The notes below the pieces were generated by a model. That model was not told the origin of the DNA and made no database searches. It was given only the letters and a program-made list of their open reading frames with translations. 64,000 bases of DNA, from NCBI GenBank assembly GCA_963662175.1, contig OY759227.1, positions 7,596,501 through 7,660,500 of the forward strand, in the 5' to 3' direction. Positions 22,277 to 33,745 of the stretch are shown here, one piece after another. The stretch's first letter is position 1. Each line of letters begins with the position of its first letter. The DNA comes from Aradus depressus (lineage: Eukaryota > Arthropoda > Insecta > Hemiptera > Aradidae). The translations under genes and the position numbers were made by a program.

Positions 22277-23065
22277 TGTGATGTACACTACGGAACATTT
22301 TTTTTATGAATAAAAAGTAATTTTTTTTATTATAATCTAATATCATATATATATTAGATATATATCAAGGTGTTTGAGAAACAAAACAAGAAAACATATA
22401 AAAAACAGCTGTGAAATAGTGTAAAATGTAATGGAGTCGTGAGCTAGCTCTAAAACGGTGCATGTGGTTTTGATATGTTTTAAATAAAAATGAAGTTGAA
22501 CAATTAGATGAAAGTTGACTGGGGTGGAATTAAAGTGTGAAGAGTTGACGGGGTCTGGTTTTTGTGGTAGAGGCGTCGAGAAGGTACAATTAATAATATA
22601 TATTTTTCAATATGCCCAAATAAAAAAAGAAATAGTTTTTTAAGTATTAATTTAATGTTTTTGTGCCATTGTAAATTTTTGTTTTGTTTGTTCAAATAAG
22701 TTCTTTTTAAATTTAAATATGTAAATATAGATAATAACCCAATTATTTGTCCTCTTCAAATTCTATTCTATTCATCTTCCCTGTTGGCCCAGTAGTAGTA
22801 TCATTTGAAAAACCTTTGGATTAGAAATTAATATTATTTAAAATTATTAAAAATTGGTATCTCTTTGTGAATCCAAGTGTAAAGTTTGTTTAATTGAATT
22901 TTTTTCGTTGTATACGTGTACTTTCTTAAAAATTGCACGTCTTAAATTATTGATAATATTTTTTTAGGGCAATTTTCGACAAACTACTGTAGAAATCAAA
23001 ATTTAAATAAACAAAAGAGATCAAATTTCTACAGGAAATGTGGTAGCGAGCAAGTTTTTATCACA
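22277..23065 (+). repeat. Element B2 5' LTR
   Basis: The 789 bp LTR has the inverted tips TGTGAT/ATCACA. It contains a TATATATATTAGATATATAT block near 22345 and AATAAA words. It is near-identical to 26511-27300. Confidence 0.85.
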
Positions 23066-23323
23066 TTTTTGGCATATCCCTTGTGTGGACGATTTTCGCC
23101 ACAAAGCCCCATCATATTTTGGCAAAACCTTGATGGGAGAATTTTTTTATATTAATTAAAGTAGGGAAACAGGTTGAAAAAGATGAAAAGGATAGAATAG
23201 AGACAAATAAGGGTTACATTTAATTTTGAGAAATAATTTTTTTTTTGCCAACTTCAAAAGAAGGTTACTATTTTATATAACATTGTTTTTGTTTAGTAAT
23301 TATATATTTAGTAAAGTAAGAAA

Positions 23324-24442
23324 ATGCCAATTACCAGAGGACAAGCGAGATTAGAGGAGGAAAGTAGAGAGGAAGGGTCAAGTTCGGAGGAAAGATCCGA
23401 TATGGAGTTATCGGAAGATAGAGAAAGGGAGACTCCAGCCGCAATGGAGTCCATGCAGGGTACAGGTGAGGAGTCGCAAGGGGAGGGGGTAAATAAAGAT
23501 AAAGAAAAAGAGGGCATTGCTGCTCCTGATATGGAATGGCTCCGTGTTGTGTTGACAAAGTTAACTGGGGATATGGGAAATTTAAGGGGGGATATGAATC
23601 AAAAAATGGAAGAGCAAAGTAATAAATTAGGAAATTTAGAGACAAATTTAAAAAGGGAAATGGGGGATATGAATCAAAAAATGGAAGAGCAAAGTAATAA
23701 ATTAGGAAATTTAGAGACAAATTTAAAAAGGGAAATGGGGGAAAAATTAGGAAAATTAGAGACAAACTTAAGAGGCGACATTAAAAATTTGGAAGCGAGA
23801 TTAGATAAAAAGGTGGACAATTTGATGAACCAATTAGAGAAAATTCAAATAGAAAATGAAAGAGTTGAAAGTAGGATAGATAAAGCAGGAGAAAACTTAG
23901 AAAAGCACTTAAATCAAAAAATTAACAAGTTGGATGAAGGGAATTCTGAAGTAGAAAAAGAGGTTCTTATTATTGACAGTCAGTCACAAGTTGATGAGGT
24001 AGAAGGAACAGAGAATAACAGTGGGGAGGAACAGACCCAAATTTTAGAGAAAGAGGTGGAGGAAGAGAGTCAAAATGTAGAAAAATTAGTATTAAGTGAA
24101 ATTCAAGAAAATAGGATGAATGTTGATGTGGATGGACAGAGTGAAAGGAACATTTGGATGTTTTTAGACAAAACAAACGAACAGACTGAGAACAACAAAC
24201 AAAAGACAAATTTTAATTTTAAAGAAAATATAGTTAAAACTTACAGACAAACTGGAAATAGAAAGGAGGTTAATAAAATACATAAGAACAATTTTAAAAA
24301 AGGAGTAAGAGAATTTAAACAGGTATTAAGGAGAAAATTAACACTGAATGAATATTTAGAGAAGGGGGAGGGGATTTTTAAAGACATAATTCGCCGGGGC
24401 ATCCGGAAAAAGATAAAATTAAATTTGGGCTTTGCAATATAA
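23324..24442 (+). CDS. gag: Gag-like protein of element B2
   Basis: The frame of 372 residues starts at the ATG 258 bases after the 5' LTR. Residues 1-60 are acidic and Ser/Glu-rich after a basic MPITRGQAR start. Residues about 80-210 are a long coiled coil with a duplicated 25-residue unit (MNQKMEEQSNKLGNLETNLK, twice) and then weaker repeats. The C-terminal 80 residues are basic (KTNFNFKENIVKTYRQ... IRRGIRKKIKLNLGF) and do not match the capsid domain of B3, so the capsid part has been replaced or lost. The intact frame in a young copy suggests it is still translated. It may drive co-assembly with a full Gag. Confidence 0.65.
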   Translation: MPITRGQARLEEESREEGSSSEERSDMELSEDRERETPAAMESMQGTGEESQGEGVNKDKEKEGIAAPDMEWLRVVLTKLTGDMGNLRGDMNQKMEEQSNKLGNLETNLKREMGDMNQKMEEQSNKLGNLETNLKREMGEKLGKLETNLRGDIKNLEARLDKKVDNLMNQLEKIQIENERVESRIDKAGENLEKHLNQKINKLDEGNSEVEKEVLIIDSQSQVDEVEGTENNSGEEQTQILEKEVEEESQNVEKLVLSEIQENRMNVDVDGQSERNIWMFLDKTNEQTENNKQKTNFNFKENIVKTYRQTGNRKEVNKIHKNNFKKGVREFKQVLRRKLTLNEYLEKGEGIFKDIIRRGIRKKIKLNLGFAI

Positions 24443-26490
24443 TTGCATTAGCCACCTTTTATAGTGAACCTATTTTTTTTGCAACTCGGATGAGTTTGAG
24501 GAAATGACTGACAGACTAACATGACAGAATTAGGATCAATTTAAAATATGACGAAGTGACATTGGACTAATATAATAGTATGAATGATACATTTATTTTT
24601 GGATGAGAGAATTTTGGTATATGAAGAGTATGGATGAATTTTGGTATAGTTCTGTGTTTAAAGTAATTAGGAATTATATTTTTTTTAGGATTAGATTATA
24701 TGTTAGGATCAGTATAAAATTATCTGAGAATTATATTTAAGGATTAGTCACCCAAATTTAATATGTGAAAGTTTTTTATTTAGAAGTTACTTATTAATAA
24801 TGATTATTGAAAATTAAAACATATACATATAACTGATTGATTTTGAACGAACATAATATGGAAGAAGATAGATTTTTTTATTATATTTTTTATTACAAAT
24901 GTTAGGAAGATAAAATCAGCAGGCTGAGAGATGCCTAGATCTCTTTGGAGACATGACGAACTTCCTGAGGCCGAGTCAAGGGGACAGATTTTCTGTTTCG
25001 GAACTGTTCAGCTAGGATACCGGACGTGACTAAATCATAATAATATTATAAATTAGAAAGACGAACGAAACTGTATAGAAGCCTTGAAAGGATAATATAT
25101 TATATAAATTGTATGTATGCATAGGTTAGTAAATTTTTGTTATTATAAATTCTATTATTTAGACAATTTCATTTATTATTTGAGTAACATGTTTTTTCTA
25201 CGTAAATTCGTTTAATAGAGAGAGTAGATGAGAATGGGAAGAGTTGTAGGAGCAAATTTTATAACTTTAGGAATAGGAACAAACAAAGGGTAATATTAAT
25301 TAGAGAAGTTTTGAATTAATTGCTGATGACATTCTTTTAGACGTCGGGATTATATAGATTTGTTTTGGGAGAAATTATTTTTTTAATCCTAGTAAGAGCT
25401 AGTGATTAATTGGAGATTTATATTTTTTTTTGATCTGCGAGAGATGATTTTTTTTGTGTCGACTAGAAAGAACTAGCGATATATATATAGGAGATTTATG
25501 ATGTAGTGTTGGTTGCCTACCTGAGATAGGAGGAACCGTATTTTTGCTACGTCAACGATGAAGTTATTATTATTAGGGAGTTATTAGTAGAGAAGGAAGT
25601 TGAAGTAAAAATATATGTGAGATACATTTTTTTAGTTAGGAAGTATGAAGGACGTCTCAAAGAATTTAATACCTCAAAAGACAAGTACTATATATATATT
25701 AAATAAATTAAATTTGTATTCCTTATTACCCGGCGTGAGGCCTAATTTTGATTGTTTAGTAATATTTTGGAAGTGTGATGAAGTAAAACCGAAGGATTTA
25801 TTTAATTTTTATTTCAAGTAAATTTTTTATATACAATCTTTTTATATAATTATTTTGAATACATACAATTGTATATTGATAGTAAAGGCGGAAAGTAAAA
25901 TTAATTGGAAATTTCTTAAATCTGCATCCAACTTGATTATTTCCAAACTTGATTTCATGACTATGACTGATCCTGTAAATATGTAAAAATTTAGTATTAT
26001 ATTTTTTATGTTCAATTAGTTAAAATTTTTATAAATTTAAGTTAACATTTTCTTTAGGTTAAGGATTAATTGTAAATTTGTAGATTAAGATTTGTTTTTG
26101 TTTATTAGAAATTAAGTACGTATATATATAAGTTTAATAATTGTAAATAGTAATAAAAAAAAAAATAAAAAATGGGCATGTATGTATAAAAAGAGCGTCG
26201 AATTGGGCATATAAAAAAATAAAAAATAAATCAGTGAGTGTAAGTGAGAGAGAGACTTCGATACATCGTTGATCAATGAGTTGAAGACATCAAGGAGCCA
26301 GCCAACATGTGCGTTCGAGGAGGAGCCCATCATGTGAATTGGAGGAAGACGTAAATCCATCTGTGTATTGAAGGAGGAAGCTTATCATGTGGATTCGAGG
26401 AAGAAGCTAATCAACCTGTGTGTAGGAAGAAATTAAATCTGAAAGAACTTATATAAAAAAAAAAAATTTTGTGAACAAACATTTTTTTTT
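24443..26490 (+). other. Element B2 3' internal non-coding region
   Basis: 24826-26440 parallels 36100-38720 of B3 and 21590-22270 of B1: the TGAACGAACATAATATGG start, GGTTGCCTACCTGAGATAGG at about 25510, ACCCGGCGTGAGGCC, and the GAGAGAGACTTCGATA block. At the end, words such as GGAGGAAGCTTATCATGTGGATTCGAGGA repeat at about 35-50 base intervals (26300-26420). No protein is encoded. The pol gene should lie before 24826 but is deleted. Confidence 0.6.
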
Positions 26491-26510
26491 AAAAAGAAGG
26501 AAAAGGCAAA
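26491..26510 (+). promoter_or_regulatory. Polypurine tract of element B2
   Basis: AAAAAGAAGGAAAAGGCAAA sits directly before the 3' LTR. It is the expected primer for plus-strand DNA synthesis. Confidence 0.75.
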
Positions 26511-27300
26511 TGTGATGTACACTACGGAACATTTTTTTTATGAATAAAAAGTAATTTTTTTTATTATAATCTAATATCATATATATATTAGATATATATC
26601 AAGGTGTTTGAGAAACAAAACAAGAAAACATATAAAAAACAGCTGTGAAATAGTGTAAAATGTAATGGAGTCGTGAGCTAGCTCTAAAACGGTGCATGTG
26701 GTTTTGATATGTTTTAAATAAAAATGAAGTTGAACAATTAGATGAAAGTTGACTGGGGTGGAATTAAAGTGTGAAGAGTTGACGGGGTCTGGTTTTTGTG
26801 GTAGAGGCGTCGAGAAGGTACAATTAATAATATATATTTTTCAATATGCCCAAATAAAAAAAGAAATAGTTTTTTAAGTATTAATTTAATGTTTTTGTGC
26901 CATTGTAAATTTTTGTTTTGTTTGTTCAAATAAGTTTTTTTTAAATTTAAATATGTAAATATAGATAATAACCCAATTATTTGTCCTCTTCAAATTCTAT
27001 TCTATTCATCTTCCCTGTTGGCCCAGTAGTAGTATCATTTGAAAAACCTTTGGATTAGAAATTAATATTATTTAAAATTATTAAAAATTGGTATCTCTTT
27101 GTGAATCCAAGTGTAAAGTTTGTTTAATTGAATTTTTTTTCGTTGTATACGTGTACTTTCTTAAAAATTGCACGTCTTAAATTATTGATAATATTTTTTT
27201 AGGGCAATTTTCGACAAACTACTGTAGAAATCAAAATTTAAATAAACAAAAGAGATCAAATTTCTACAGGAAATGTGGTAGCGAGCAAGTTTTTATCACA
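26511..27300 (+). repeat. Element B2 3' LTR
   Basis: The 790 bp duplicate of the 5' LTR ends TTTTTATCACA and is followed by the ATATATATAGG of the target. Confidence 0.85.
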
Positions 27301-27626
27301 ATATATATAGGAGATTTATAATGTAGTGTTGGTTGCCTACCTGAGATAGGAGGAACCGTCTTTTTGCTACGTCGACGATGAAGTTATTATTATTATTATT
27401 AGGGAATTATTAGTAGAGAAGGAAGTTGAAGTTGGGAAGTATGAAGGACATCTCAAAGAATTAATATAATATATAATAATATATCTTAAAGATAATATGT
27501 CTTAAAGCCAGTTTCTTTATATGCTCTCTCTTATCAACCGACATGGATAACAGCATGTTTTCAGGGTGAGCAAAGTATGCATTGTTTTAAATGGATTCAA
27601 ATACATTTTTCTGATTTTCCCCAGAG
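27301..27626 (+). mobile_element. Element B1 remnant, right part
   Basis: It resumes B1 with AGGAGATTTATAATGTAGTGTTGGTTGCC, as at 25488 and 36790. After about 27450 it diverges from the other copies and reaches the LTR of B3 directly. Confidence 0.6.
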
Positions 27627-27697
27627 TGTGATGTAAAACTACAGAACATTCTTTTTAATGAATATAGAAAAGAGGTAATTTTTTTATTATAATATAA

Positions 27698-27787
<90 letters not shown>

Positions 27788-28218
27788 AGGTGTTTAAAAA
27801 AAACAAAACAAGAAAACATATAAAACAGCTGTGAAATAGTGTTGAGTGGAGTCGAGTCGAGAGCTAGCTCTGGAAGAGTGTGAATAAAGAAAATAACCCT
27901 AATATTTGTCCTCTTAAAATTCTATTTTATTCATCTTCCCTGTTGGCCCAGTAATATCATTTGAAAAATCTTGGATTAGAAATTAATATTATTTAAAATT
28001 ATTAAAAATTTGGTATCTCTTTGTAAATCCAAGTGTAAAGTTTGTTAAATGGAATTTGTTTGTTGTATACGTGTACTTTCTTAAAAATTGCACGCCATAA
28101 ATTATTGATAATATTTTTTTTAGGGCAATTTTCGAAAAACTACTGTAGTATCAAAATTTAAATAAAGAAAGAGATCAAATTTCTACAGGAAATGTGGTAG
28201 CAAAAAGCTTTTATCACA
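27627..28218 (+). repeat. Element B3 5' LTR with (TA)n
   Basis: It begins TGTGATGTAAAACTACAGAAC and ends TTTTATCACA. It is shorter than the B2 LTR because an internal part is deleted, and it contains an expanded TA run at about 27708-27786. The first internal bases (TTTTTGGCATATCCC) match those of B2. Confidence 0.75.
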
Positions 28219-28470
28219 TTTTTGGCATATCCCTTGTGTGGACGATTTTCGCCACAAAGCCCCATCATATTTTGGCAAAACCTTGATGGGAGAATTTTTT
28301 TTATATTAATTAAAGTAGGGAGACAGGTTGAAAAGATGAAAAGGATAGAATAGAGACAAATAAGGGTTACATTTAATTTTGAGAAATAATATTTTTTTGA
28401 CGACTTCAAAAGAAGGTACTATTTTAACATTGTTTTTGTTTAGTAATTATATATTTAGTAAAGTAAGAAA

Positions 28471-29457
28471 ATGCAAATTACCAGAGGACAAGCGAGAAGA
28501 TTAGAGGAGGAAAGTAGAGAGGAAGGGTCGAGTTTGGAGGAAAGATCCGATATGGAGTTATCGGAAGATAGAGAAAGAGAGACTCCAGCCGCAATGGAGT
28601 CCATGCAGAGTACAGGTGAGCAGTCGCAAGAGATGGTTGTTGTTAGCAAAGAGACAGAGGTAGAGATGAAGGAGAAAGTAGAGGAGAAGTCAGATAAAAT
28701 GGACCAGTTTATGGAATTTATGATTAGGAGTATGACCAATTTAAGAGGGGATATAGAAAAGCAGGGTAATAAATTAGTAAATCTAGAGACAAATTTAAGA
28801 GGGGATATAGAAAAGCAGGGTAATAAATTAGTAAATCTAGAGACAAATTTAAGAGGGGATATAGAAAAGCAGGGTAATAAATTAGTAAATCTAGAGACAA
28901 ATTTAAGGGGGGATTTGGAAAATATAAATCAGAGAATAGAAGAACAGGGAAAAGAATTAAAGGGAGAGATGGGAAATTTAAGAGGTGACATCCAAGTTTT
29001 GGAAGCGAGATTAGATAAAAGGGTGGACAATTTGAAGGACCATGTAGAGAAATTGCAAATAGAAAATAAAAGTTTAGAAAATAGAATAGATAAAGTAGCA
29101 CAAAACTTAAGGGAGGAAAATAGAGTTCCGTTAACTGCCATGTCTGAACGAATAAGCCGTGTAGAGGGAGTTCAGGAAGAAGGAACCAAGGAAGTTGTAG
29201 AGCTAAAAGAAACAGTAGAAACAAATGTTGAAAGGATTAGCCATATAGAAGGAAACATTTCGAAGTTAAAGGAATTTCAAGAGAGGACGCTTAAGGAACT
29301 ACCTCAACTAGTACATGAACAGCTGTCTAGGGGAAGGGAGGCTCTCCCAATAGTAGATCAAAGAGGTGCAAATAGTGCATTCGACTCAAGCTTATCCCAG
29401 TCTCTGTTGCTATTGAACCAGACATTGATGCAACAAAATATTTCGGAACAGTCATAA
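28471..29457 (+). pseudogene. gag: Gag N-terminal part of element B3
   Basis: The frame of 328 residues from ATG shares the MxITRGQAR start and the acidic leader with B2 gag. Residues about 90-145 hold three exact copies of an 18-residue unit (TNLRGDIEKQGNKLVNLE), encoded by a 54-base tandem repeat at about 28738-28908. A continuous coiled coil follows to about residue 275. The frame stops at 29455-29457, just before the capsid-like segment in another frame. The coiled coil probably serves particle assembly. Confidence 0.65.
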
Positions 29458-30358
29458 GGACAATCCCAAAGAATTTATAGAAAGCTTAGAATCTAAATTT
29501 TTTTTGTATGGAGGGAAATTAAAATTAAATGAATTTATGAAGAATCACTTAAAAGAAGAAGGACTTATTTTTTGGCAAATTAATTGTAATGAAATAGAAT
29601 CTTTTGAGGAATTTAAGACTATATTTAAAAGAAAATTCTGGGAAACTAATTTTGACTCAATTGTTATGAATGAATTGGGTCAGGGATCATTTTTTAAAAA
29701 AGGGAAGGGGTTAACTCCACAGGAGTATTTTTCAAAGTTAGTGATCAGAGCTCGAGATTGTCAATATAAGATGCCAGAAGAATATATTTGTAGGAGCATG
29801 TCGGGTCATTTCGGGAGAGAAATTGAAAATATAATTATACATCAAGGGATAAAGACCATTGCAGGATTTGTTGAGGTACTGGATAGGGTGGGAGTTGACA
29901 GAATGAACGGTTAGGGACAAGGGTTAAAAGGGGATAAGTTTAAGGATGTGGAGAAGGGAATGGATAGGGAAGGTAGGAGTCACATGGTGGACCGAAATAA
30001 TGTAGATTACAGATGGCAACAAGAGAGACATAAGGGATATTATAATGGGAACTCAAATCAATTTCAAAATAATGCCAATCAACCACCTGCTCCTAGATAT
30101 CCTCCAAATGTAAATCAAAATTATCAACCTCATAACATAGGATACTACAATAATAATCGTGGACGTGGTTACCCTCCAGTTATAGACAATAGAAAATACG
30201 AGCCACTTAGGACAAATAGATATAATCAGGAATGGCGACAGATGAGTCGACCTTATGATCGACCACCTGGGCGGCCGACAATGGAAAACTCGGATCAATT
30301 AAGGACTCTGGAATTCCAAAATGACAATTTTAAAGAGAATCTAGATAAAAAGAAATAG
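29458..30358 (+). pseudogene. gag: Gag capsid and basic tail of element B3
   Basis: 29504-29914 gives the Ty3-type capsid block (LNEFMKNHLKEEGLIFWQI, FKRKFWETNFDSIV, PQEYFSKLVIRARDCQYKMPE), colinear with element A gag. A stop at about 29912 separates it from 29948-30358, an Asn/Tyr/Pro/Arg-rich tail (NNRGRGYPPV..., YNQEWRQMSRPYDRPPG). That tail replaces a zinc knuckle and probably binds RNA. Confidence 0.6.
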
Positions 30359-30406
30359 CTCGGGGGGGCAGAGAATCAGGGTCGCTCTGGTATTGAAGAT
30401 AGGTTA

Positions 30407-30958
30407 GTGTCTTTACGAAGGGAATTTCAGGATTTATTATTGTACGAAGATCCATGGAACCAGGAAGAGAAGTTTAATTACTGTCCGGAAGTCAAAATTA
30501 AAGTCGGGCAAGTTATTAGTAACGCTTTGATTGATTGCGGTTCTATGGTCAACGCTTTAAGCGAAATTTTTTTTAACATAAATAAAAACTAATTTAAATT
30601 CGAAATTTTGCCAGTTTCAAATACAGTCATCATCACTGCCACAAATAAAAAATCAAAACCCTTCAGGTTCCAAATCATAACTAAAGTAGATTTTTGTAAT
30701 CATTCCGCGAATATTCTATTTTTGATCATCCCCGAATTAAGCTATGATGTCATTATAGGAAGTGAATTTTTGAATAATAATTCCGTTATTTTGAATTTTA
30801 AAGATCAATGTGTGCAGTTGAATTCAATTCCCGGAGAAATCATAGAAATTCCTTTTGTGAGAGAGGCTGACCAAAAGAAAAATACAACCCAGAAGTTGAT
30901 ATGTTGTAGTGTAATGGATTTGCGACTAGGTCAAATATATTGTAGAATGTATTTTTAA
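30407..30958 (+). pseudogene. pol: Retroviral-type aspartic protease of element B3
   Basis: The two open pieces (30407-30592 and 30608-30958) are split by a stop and a frame change. The active-site triplet region reads ALIDCGSMVNALS, where a family protease would have D-S/T-G, so the site looks altered. The second piece ends with ILFLIIPELSYDVIIGSEFL, the usual flap-to-dimer ILGxDFL-like segment. It would cut Gag-Pol in the particle. With the altered triplet and the breaks it is inactive. Confidence 0.55.
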
Positions 30959-32060
30959 ATGTAATATAGTCAATAGTTGCATAGGCCAAATGTGTTATAA
31001 TTTCAAATTTGTAAAGTCAGTAATGCATAAAAACAGTAATGGTGAAAGAAACCCTTAATTCTATAGGCGGGCTAGGGAGACCCGGATCAGGTAGAAGGAG
31101 CTTATCCCATTTTGCCTCCGTCAAGAAAGAAGCTGACAAGATGCAATAAAAGATGCACCAACAGTCACCTGGAGGAATATTTATATAGCCTTTTACAACC
31201 CGGATTTTACAATCTGGCTACAGTCAGGTACCAGATTGGAGCTCCAAGCCCGTTGTTAGTGGCCCATAAAGCTATCTGGACTGCCAAAGTAAAGCTGACA
31301 AGGACAAATTAAAGGAGACACCGCGAAGTTCCCCTGAATGACAGAGAAGAAGGGAGAAGAAAGAAGAGTAGGGGAAACTGGTAGAAGGAGGGGGAAGAAC
31401 ATCGAGAGCCTCCGGGAAGTTCATTTTCAGTGACAGTCGAGATCCACCAGTGGAAGTTACAGTTGAGGTCTAGAGGTGGAAGTGGACACTTCACTTTTCT
31501 GGAGCAGTGGAAGTCTGGAGTTTCATTCCGTCGGTCGAGATCCACCAGTGGAAGTCATCAACTCCAGTCCAGATGAGCCTTTGAGATCCAGGAGTTGTGG
31601 AGGAGCCCAGCCGTCAGTCAGTCTTCCACTCTAAAGCCCTCGCAGATCTACCCAACATCCAATTAGTCTCTCCAGCCCCTGTCTCCAATTATCAAATTAA
31701 GGTTTAAATTTTATATTATAATTTTTATTTTAATTTTAAGTATTAATTTTTGTTTTAGCATAAATATAATTTTTTAAAAATGAATTTCTAAATTTTAGTT
31801 GTTTGTTCCTATGCTCTATCCCAGGTCAGTTATGATTTAACAATTTGGTTTTTCAAAACTCTTTTCGCTGACGAATCCTTCGCCTTTGGTTATAGAAATC
31901 CAACTTGTATATTAAAATCAGTAAATTTAAATTATCGTTCTATTTCATAATAGAACTGGCATCCTATGGACATTTTAAATTAGTGAAGACAAAGCAATTT
32001 TTGAGAAAGTCTCCGCAGTTCAGATTAAAGTAAAATCAATACCACATTTTTTATATTAAA
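30959..32060. other. Non-coding insert-like stretch inside B3 pol
   Basis: It lies between the protease and reverse transcriptase parts, where no spacer is expected. 31040-31700 is GC-richer than its surroundings and contains an exact 22-base duplication (GTCGAGATCCACCAGTGGAA.. at 31436 and 31534) with weaker copies between. 31700-32000 is AT-rich. It may be a solo LTR or another insertion. Its ends were not resolved. Confidence 0.4.
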
Positions 32061-32225
32061 ACCGAGACGCACAACCCTATAAAATATTACAATGTACAGA
32101 CGAAAAATCGAACTTCGAATCCAGGGTTGACCCAATCGCCAACAAATTACAGGACATTAGAGCGAATAATGATTTTCTGCCCGACCAGCTGTTAAATGAT
32201 TTTCAAAATCTAGTACTTAATAAAT

Positions 32226-32620
32226 TATAAAGATATTTTTTCAGAAAACCCCGGATTGATCCGAGGTTATCAATATCAACTAATAGTAAATAATCATGAG
32301 CCTTATTTCATTAAGCCTTATAAAATTAAGGAATATCAGAGGGAGGCTGTCCATGCTGAGATACAGGCAATGCGACAAAATGGTATCATAGAATATAACC
32401 GTAGTCCTTACGTCAACCCGATAGTAGTTGTGAGTAAGTCCAATGGACAAATTAGGATATGTCTCGACGCCAGAAAACTAAACTCTAGGCTAGTCCCTGA
32501 TTACGAGACTTCTCAAACAATAGACACAATATTACAACGTTGTGGAAACAAAACTTTCATAAGTACAATAGATCTTACTAAAAGTTTCTGGCAGGTAGAC
32601 CTTCACCCAGAATCAAGGAT
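32226..32620 (+). pseudogene. pol: Reverse transcriptase, N-terminal half (B3)
   Basis: The frame from 32256 holds YKIKEYQREAVHAEIQAMRQ, then GIIEYNRSPYVNPIVVVSKS with the KxDG-like SNGQIRICLDARKLN, and ISTIDLTKSFWQVDLHPES with the first catalytic Asp. These are fingers and palm motifs 1-3 of Ty3/Gypsy reverse transcriptase. It is cut at the target duplication of the LINE that follows. The remainder is at 33746. Confidence 0.75.
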
Positions 32621-32631
32621 TACTCTTACTC

Positions 32632-33219
32632 TTACTCCGTTGGCGACGAACCCTGAAGATCCTTAGCCGCCCACACTAGCCTTCTCCACCGCGATCTGTC
32701 GTGCGCCACCGGTCGCCAGTTCACCACGTGGTGTTCCACAGCATCCTTCTTCACCAGGTCAGCCCACCTCAGCCTTGGTCTTCCTCGTGATCTGGCTCCT
32801 TGGACCTGAGCGTCCATGATGGGTCCTATGGCTGTCTGCTGTCCGCTTCTCACCACGTGTCCAGCCCATCTTAAGCGCCGTGATTTCATATCTGCAACTA
32901 CGGTCGGGTGTTGCCAGAAGATGTCCCTCAGCTCCCTGTTGGTTCTGATCCTCCACTCTTGGGTTTCTCTATCCTTGACCGGACCTGCTATCTTCCTCAG
33001 CACTTTATTTTCAAACGTCTGGAAACGTTTCTCCAGATGTGAGGTCAGGGTCCAGGTTTCACACCCATAGATCAGAACGGGCTTTACCATGGAGCTGTAG
33101 ATCCATACTTCAGGTTCCTTGACAAGGCTCTGGACCGTAGCAGCTTGATGACAGAGAAATACGCTCTTTGGGTATGCAGAAGTCTTCTGTCCACCTCCTC
33201 CAACATCGAGTTGATGCAA
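32632..33219 (-). pseudogene. LINE reverse transcriptase, C-terminal part
   Basis: The 195 codons carry the segment LIYGCETWTL, FENKVLRKIAGPV, EWRIRTNRELRDI, RRLRWAGHVVRS and GRPRLRWADLV, then WRRLVWAAKDLQG. This is the characteristic C-terminal region of RTE/Jockey-like insect LINEs. A frameshift separates it from the palm part at 33249. Confidence 0.75.
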
Positions 33220-33248
33220 GTTACCGTGGACCCGAGATACCTGAAGTT

Positions 33249-33734
33249 CTAAGCTCTTGGGAAGGAGAAGGTCCCCACATTTAATTTCTGCTCCAGATGA
33301 ATATTCTTACTGACTATAAGGTAGTCGCTCTTGTCGACATTAACTTCCAGCCCTACTCTGCAGCTGTGCTTAAGTAGTTTTCCCGCCTTACTTTTAACTT
33401 CTTCTGGGCTGTTTCCTAAGAAGGCCACGTCATCCGCATACGCCAGGACTCCGTTTTCTCCGGCTATCTGGGTGCCTTCCTCGTTCCTCATCACCTGCCT
33501 TATCACTCGCTCAAGGGCCAGGTTGAACAGGAGAGGGGAGAGGCAGTCACCTTGCTTGAGGCCACTCATAACATCGAAGGGCTCCGAAAGTTCTCCTTTG
33601 ACCATAACTCTGCTTTTTGCTCCTTCGATACATGCCTTTACCATTCTTATGAGTTTTTCCGGGAATTTAAATTCTCTCATCATAGACCACAAACTTTTCC
33701 GATGTATTGAATCATAAGCAGCTCGGAAGTCTAT
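33249..33734 (-). pseudogene. LINE reverse transcriptase, palm part
   Basis: From the 5' truncation point it reads FRAAYDSIHRKSLWSMM, then GLKQGDCLSPLLFNLALERV, then LAYADDVAFLG with the catalytic YADD, and ends near FSFPRA. Endonuclease and ORF1 are absent because of 5' truncation. Confidence 0.8.
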
Positions 33735-33745
33735 GAATCAAGGAT

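Larger units (their letters stand above)
22277..27300 (+). mobile_element. Element B2: young Gypsy copy with gag only
   Basis: This is a complete LTR-to-LTR insertion of 5,024 bp. The LTRs at 22277-23065 and 26511-27300 begin TGTGATGTACAC, end TTTTTATCACA, and differ at only a few bases. A polypurine tract (26491-26510) precedes the 3' LTR. ATATAT lies on both outer sides, and joining the flanks restores the B1 sequence, which proves the insertion. Internally only gag and the long 3' non-coding region remain. Pol is absent, so it must have moved with help from a relative such as B3. Confidence 0.85.
32621..33734 (-). mobile_element. LINE (YADD type, short-repeat tail) in B3 pol
   Basis: The 1,114 bp, 5'-truncated non-LTR retrotransposon lies on the minus strand. 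It is flanked by an 11-base duplication (GAATCAAGGAT at 32610-32620 and 33735-33745). Its 3' tail, read on the minus strand, is AGTAAGAGTAAGAGTA rather than poly(A), as in RTE-like clades. Removing it restores the B3 reverse transcriptase frame. Confidence 0.85.

Noticed and set aside
23331..23765. Minus-strand frame opposite B2 gag with repeated hydrophobic segments
   Set aside because: It is the shadow of the Gag coiled-coil repeats on the other strand.
33331..33717. Plus-strand open frame within the LINE
   Set aside because: It lies opposite the YADD reverse transcriptase frame and has no motif.
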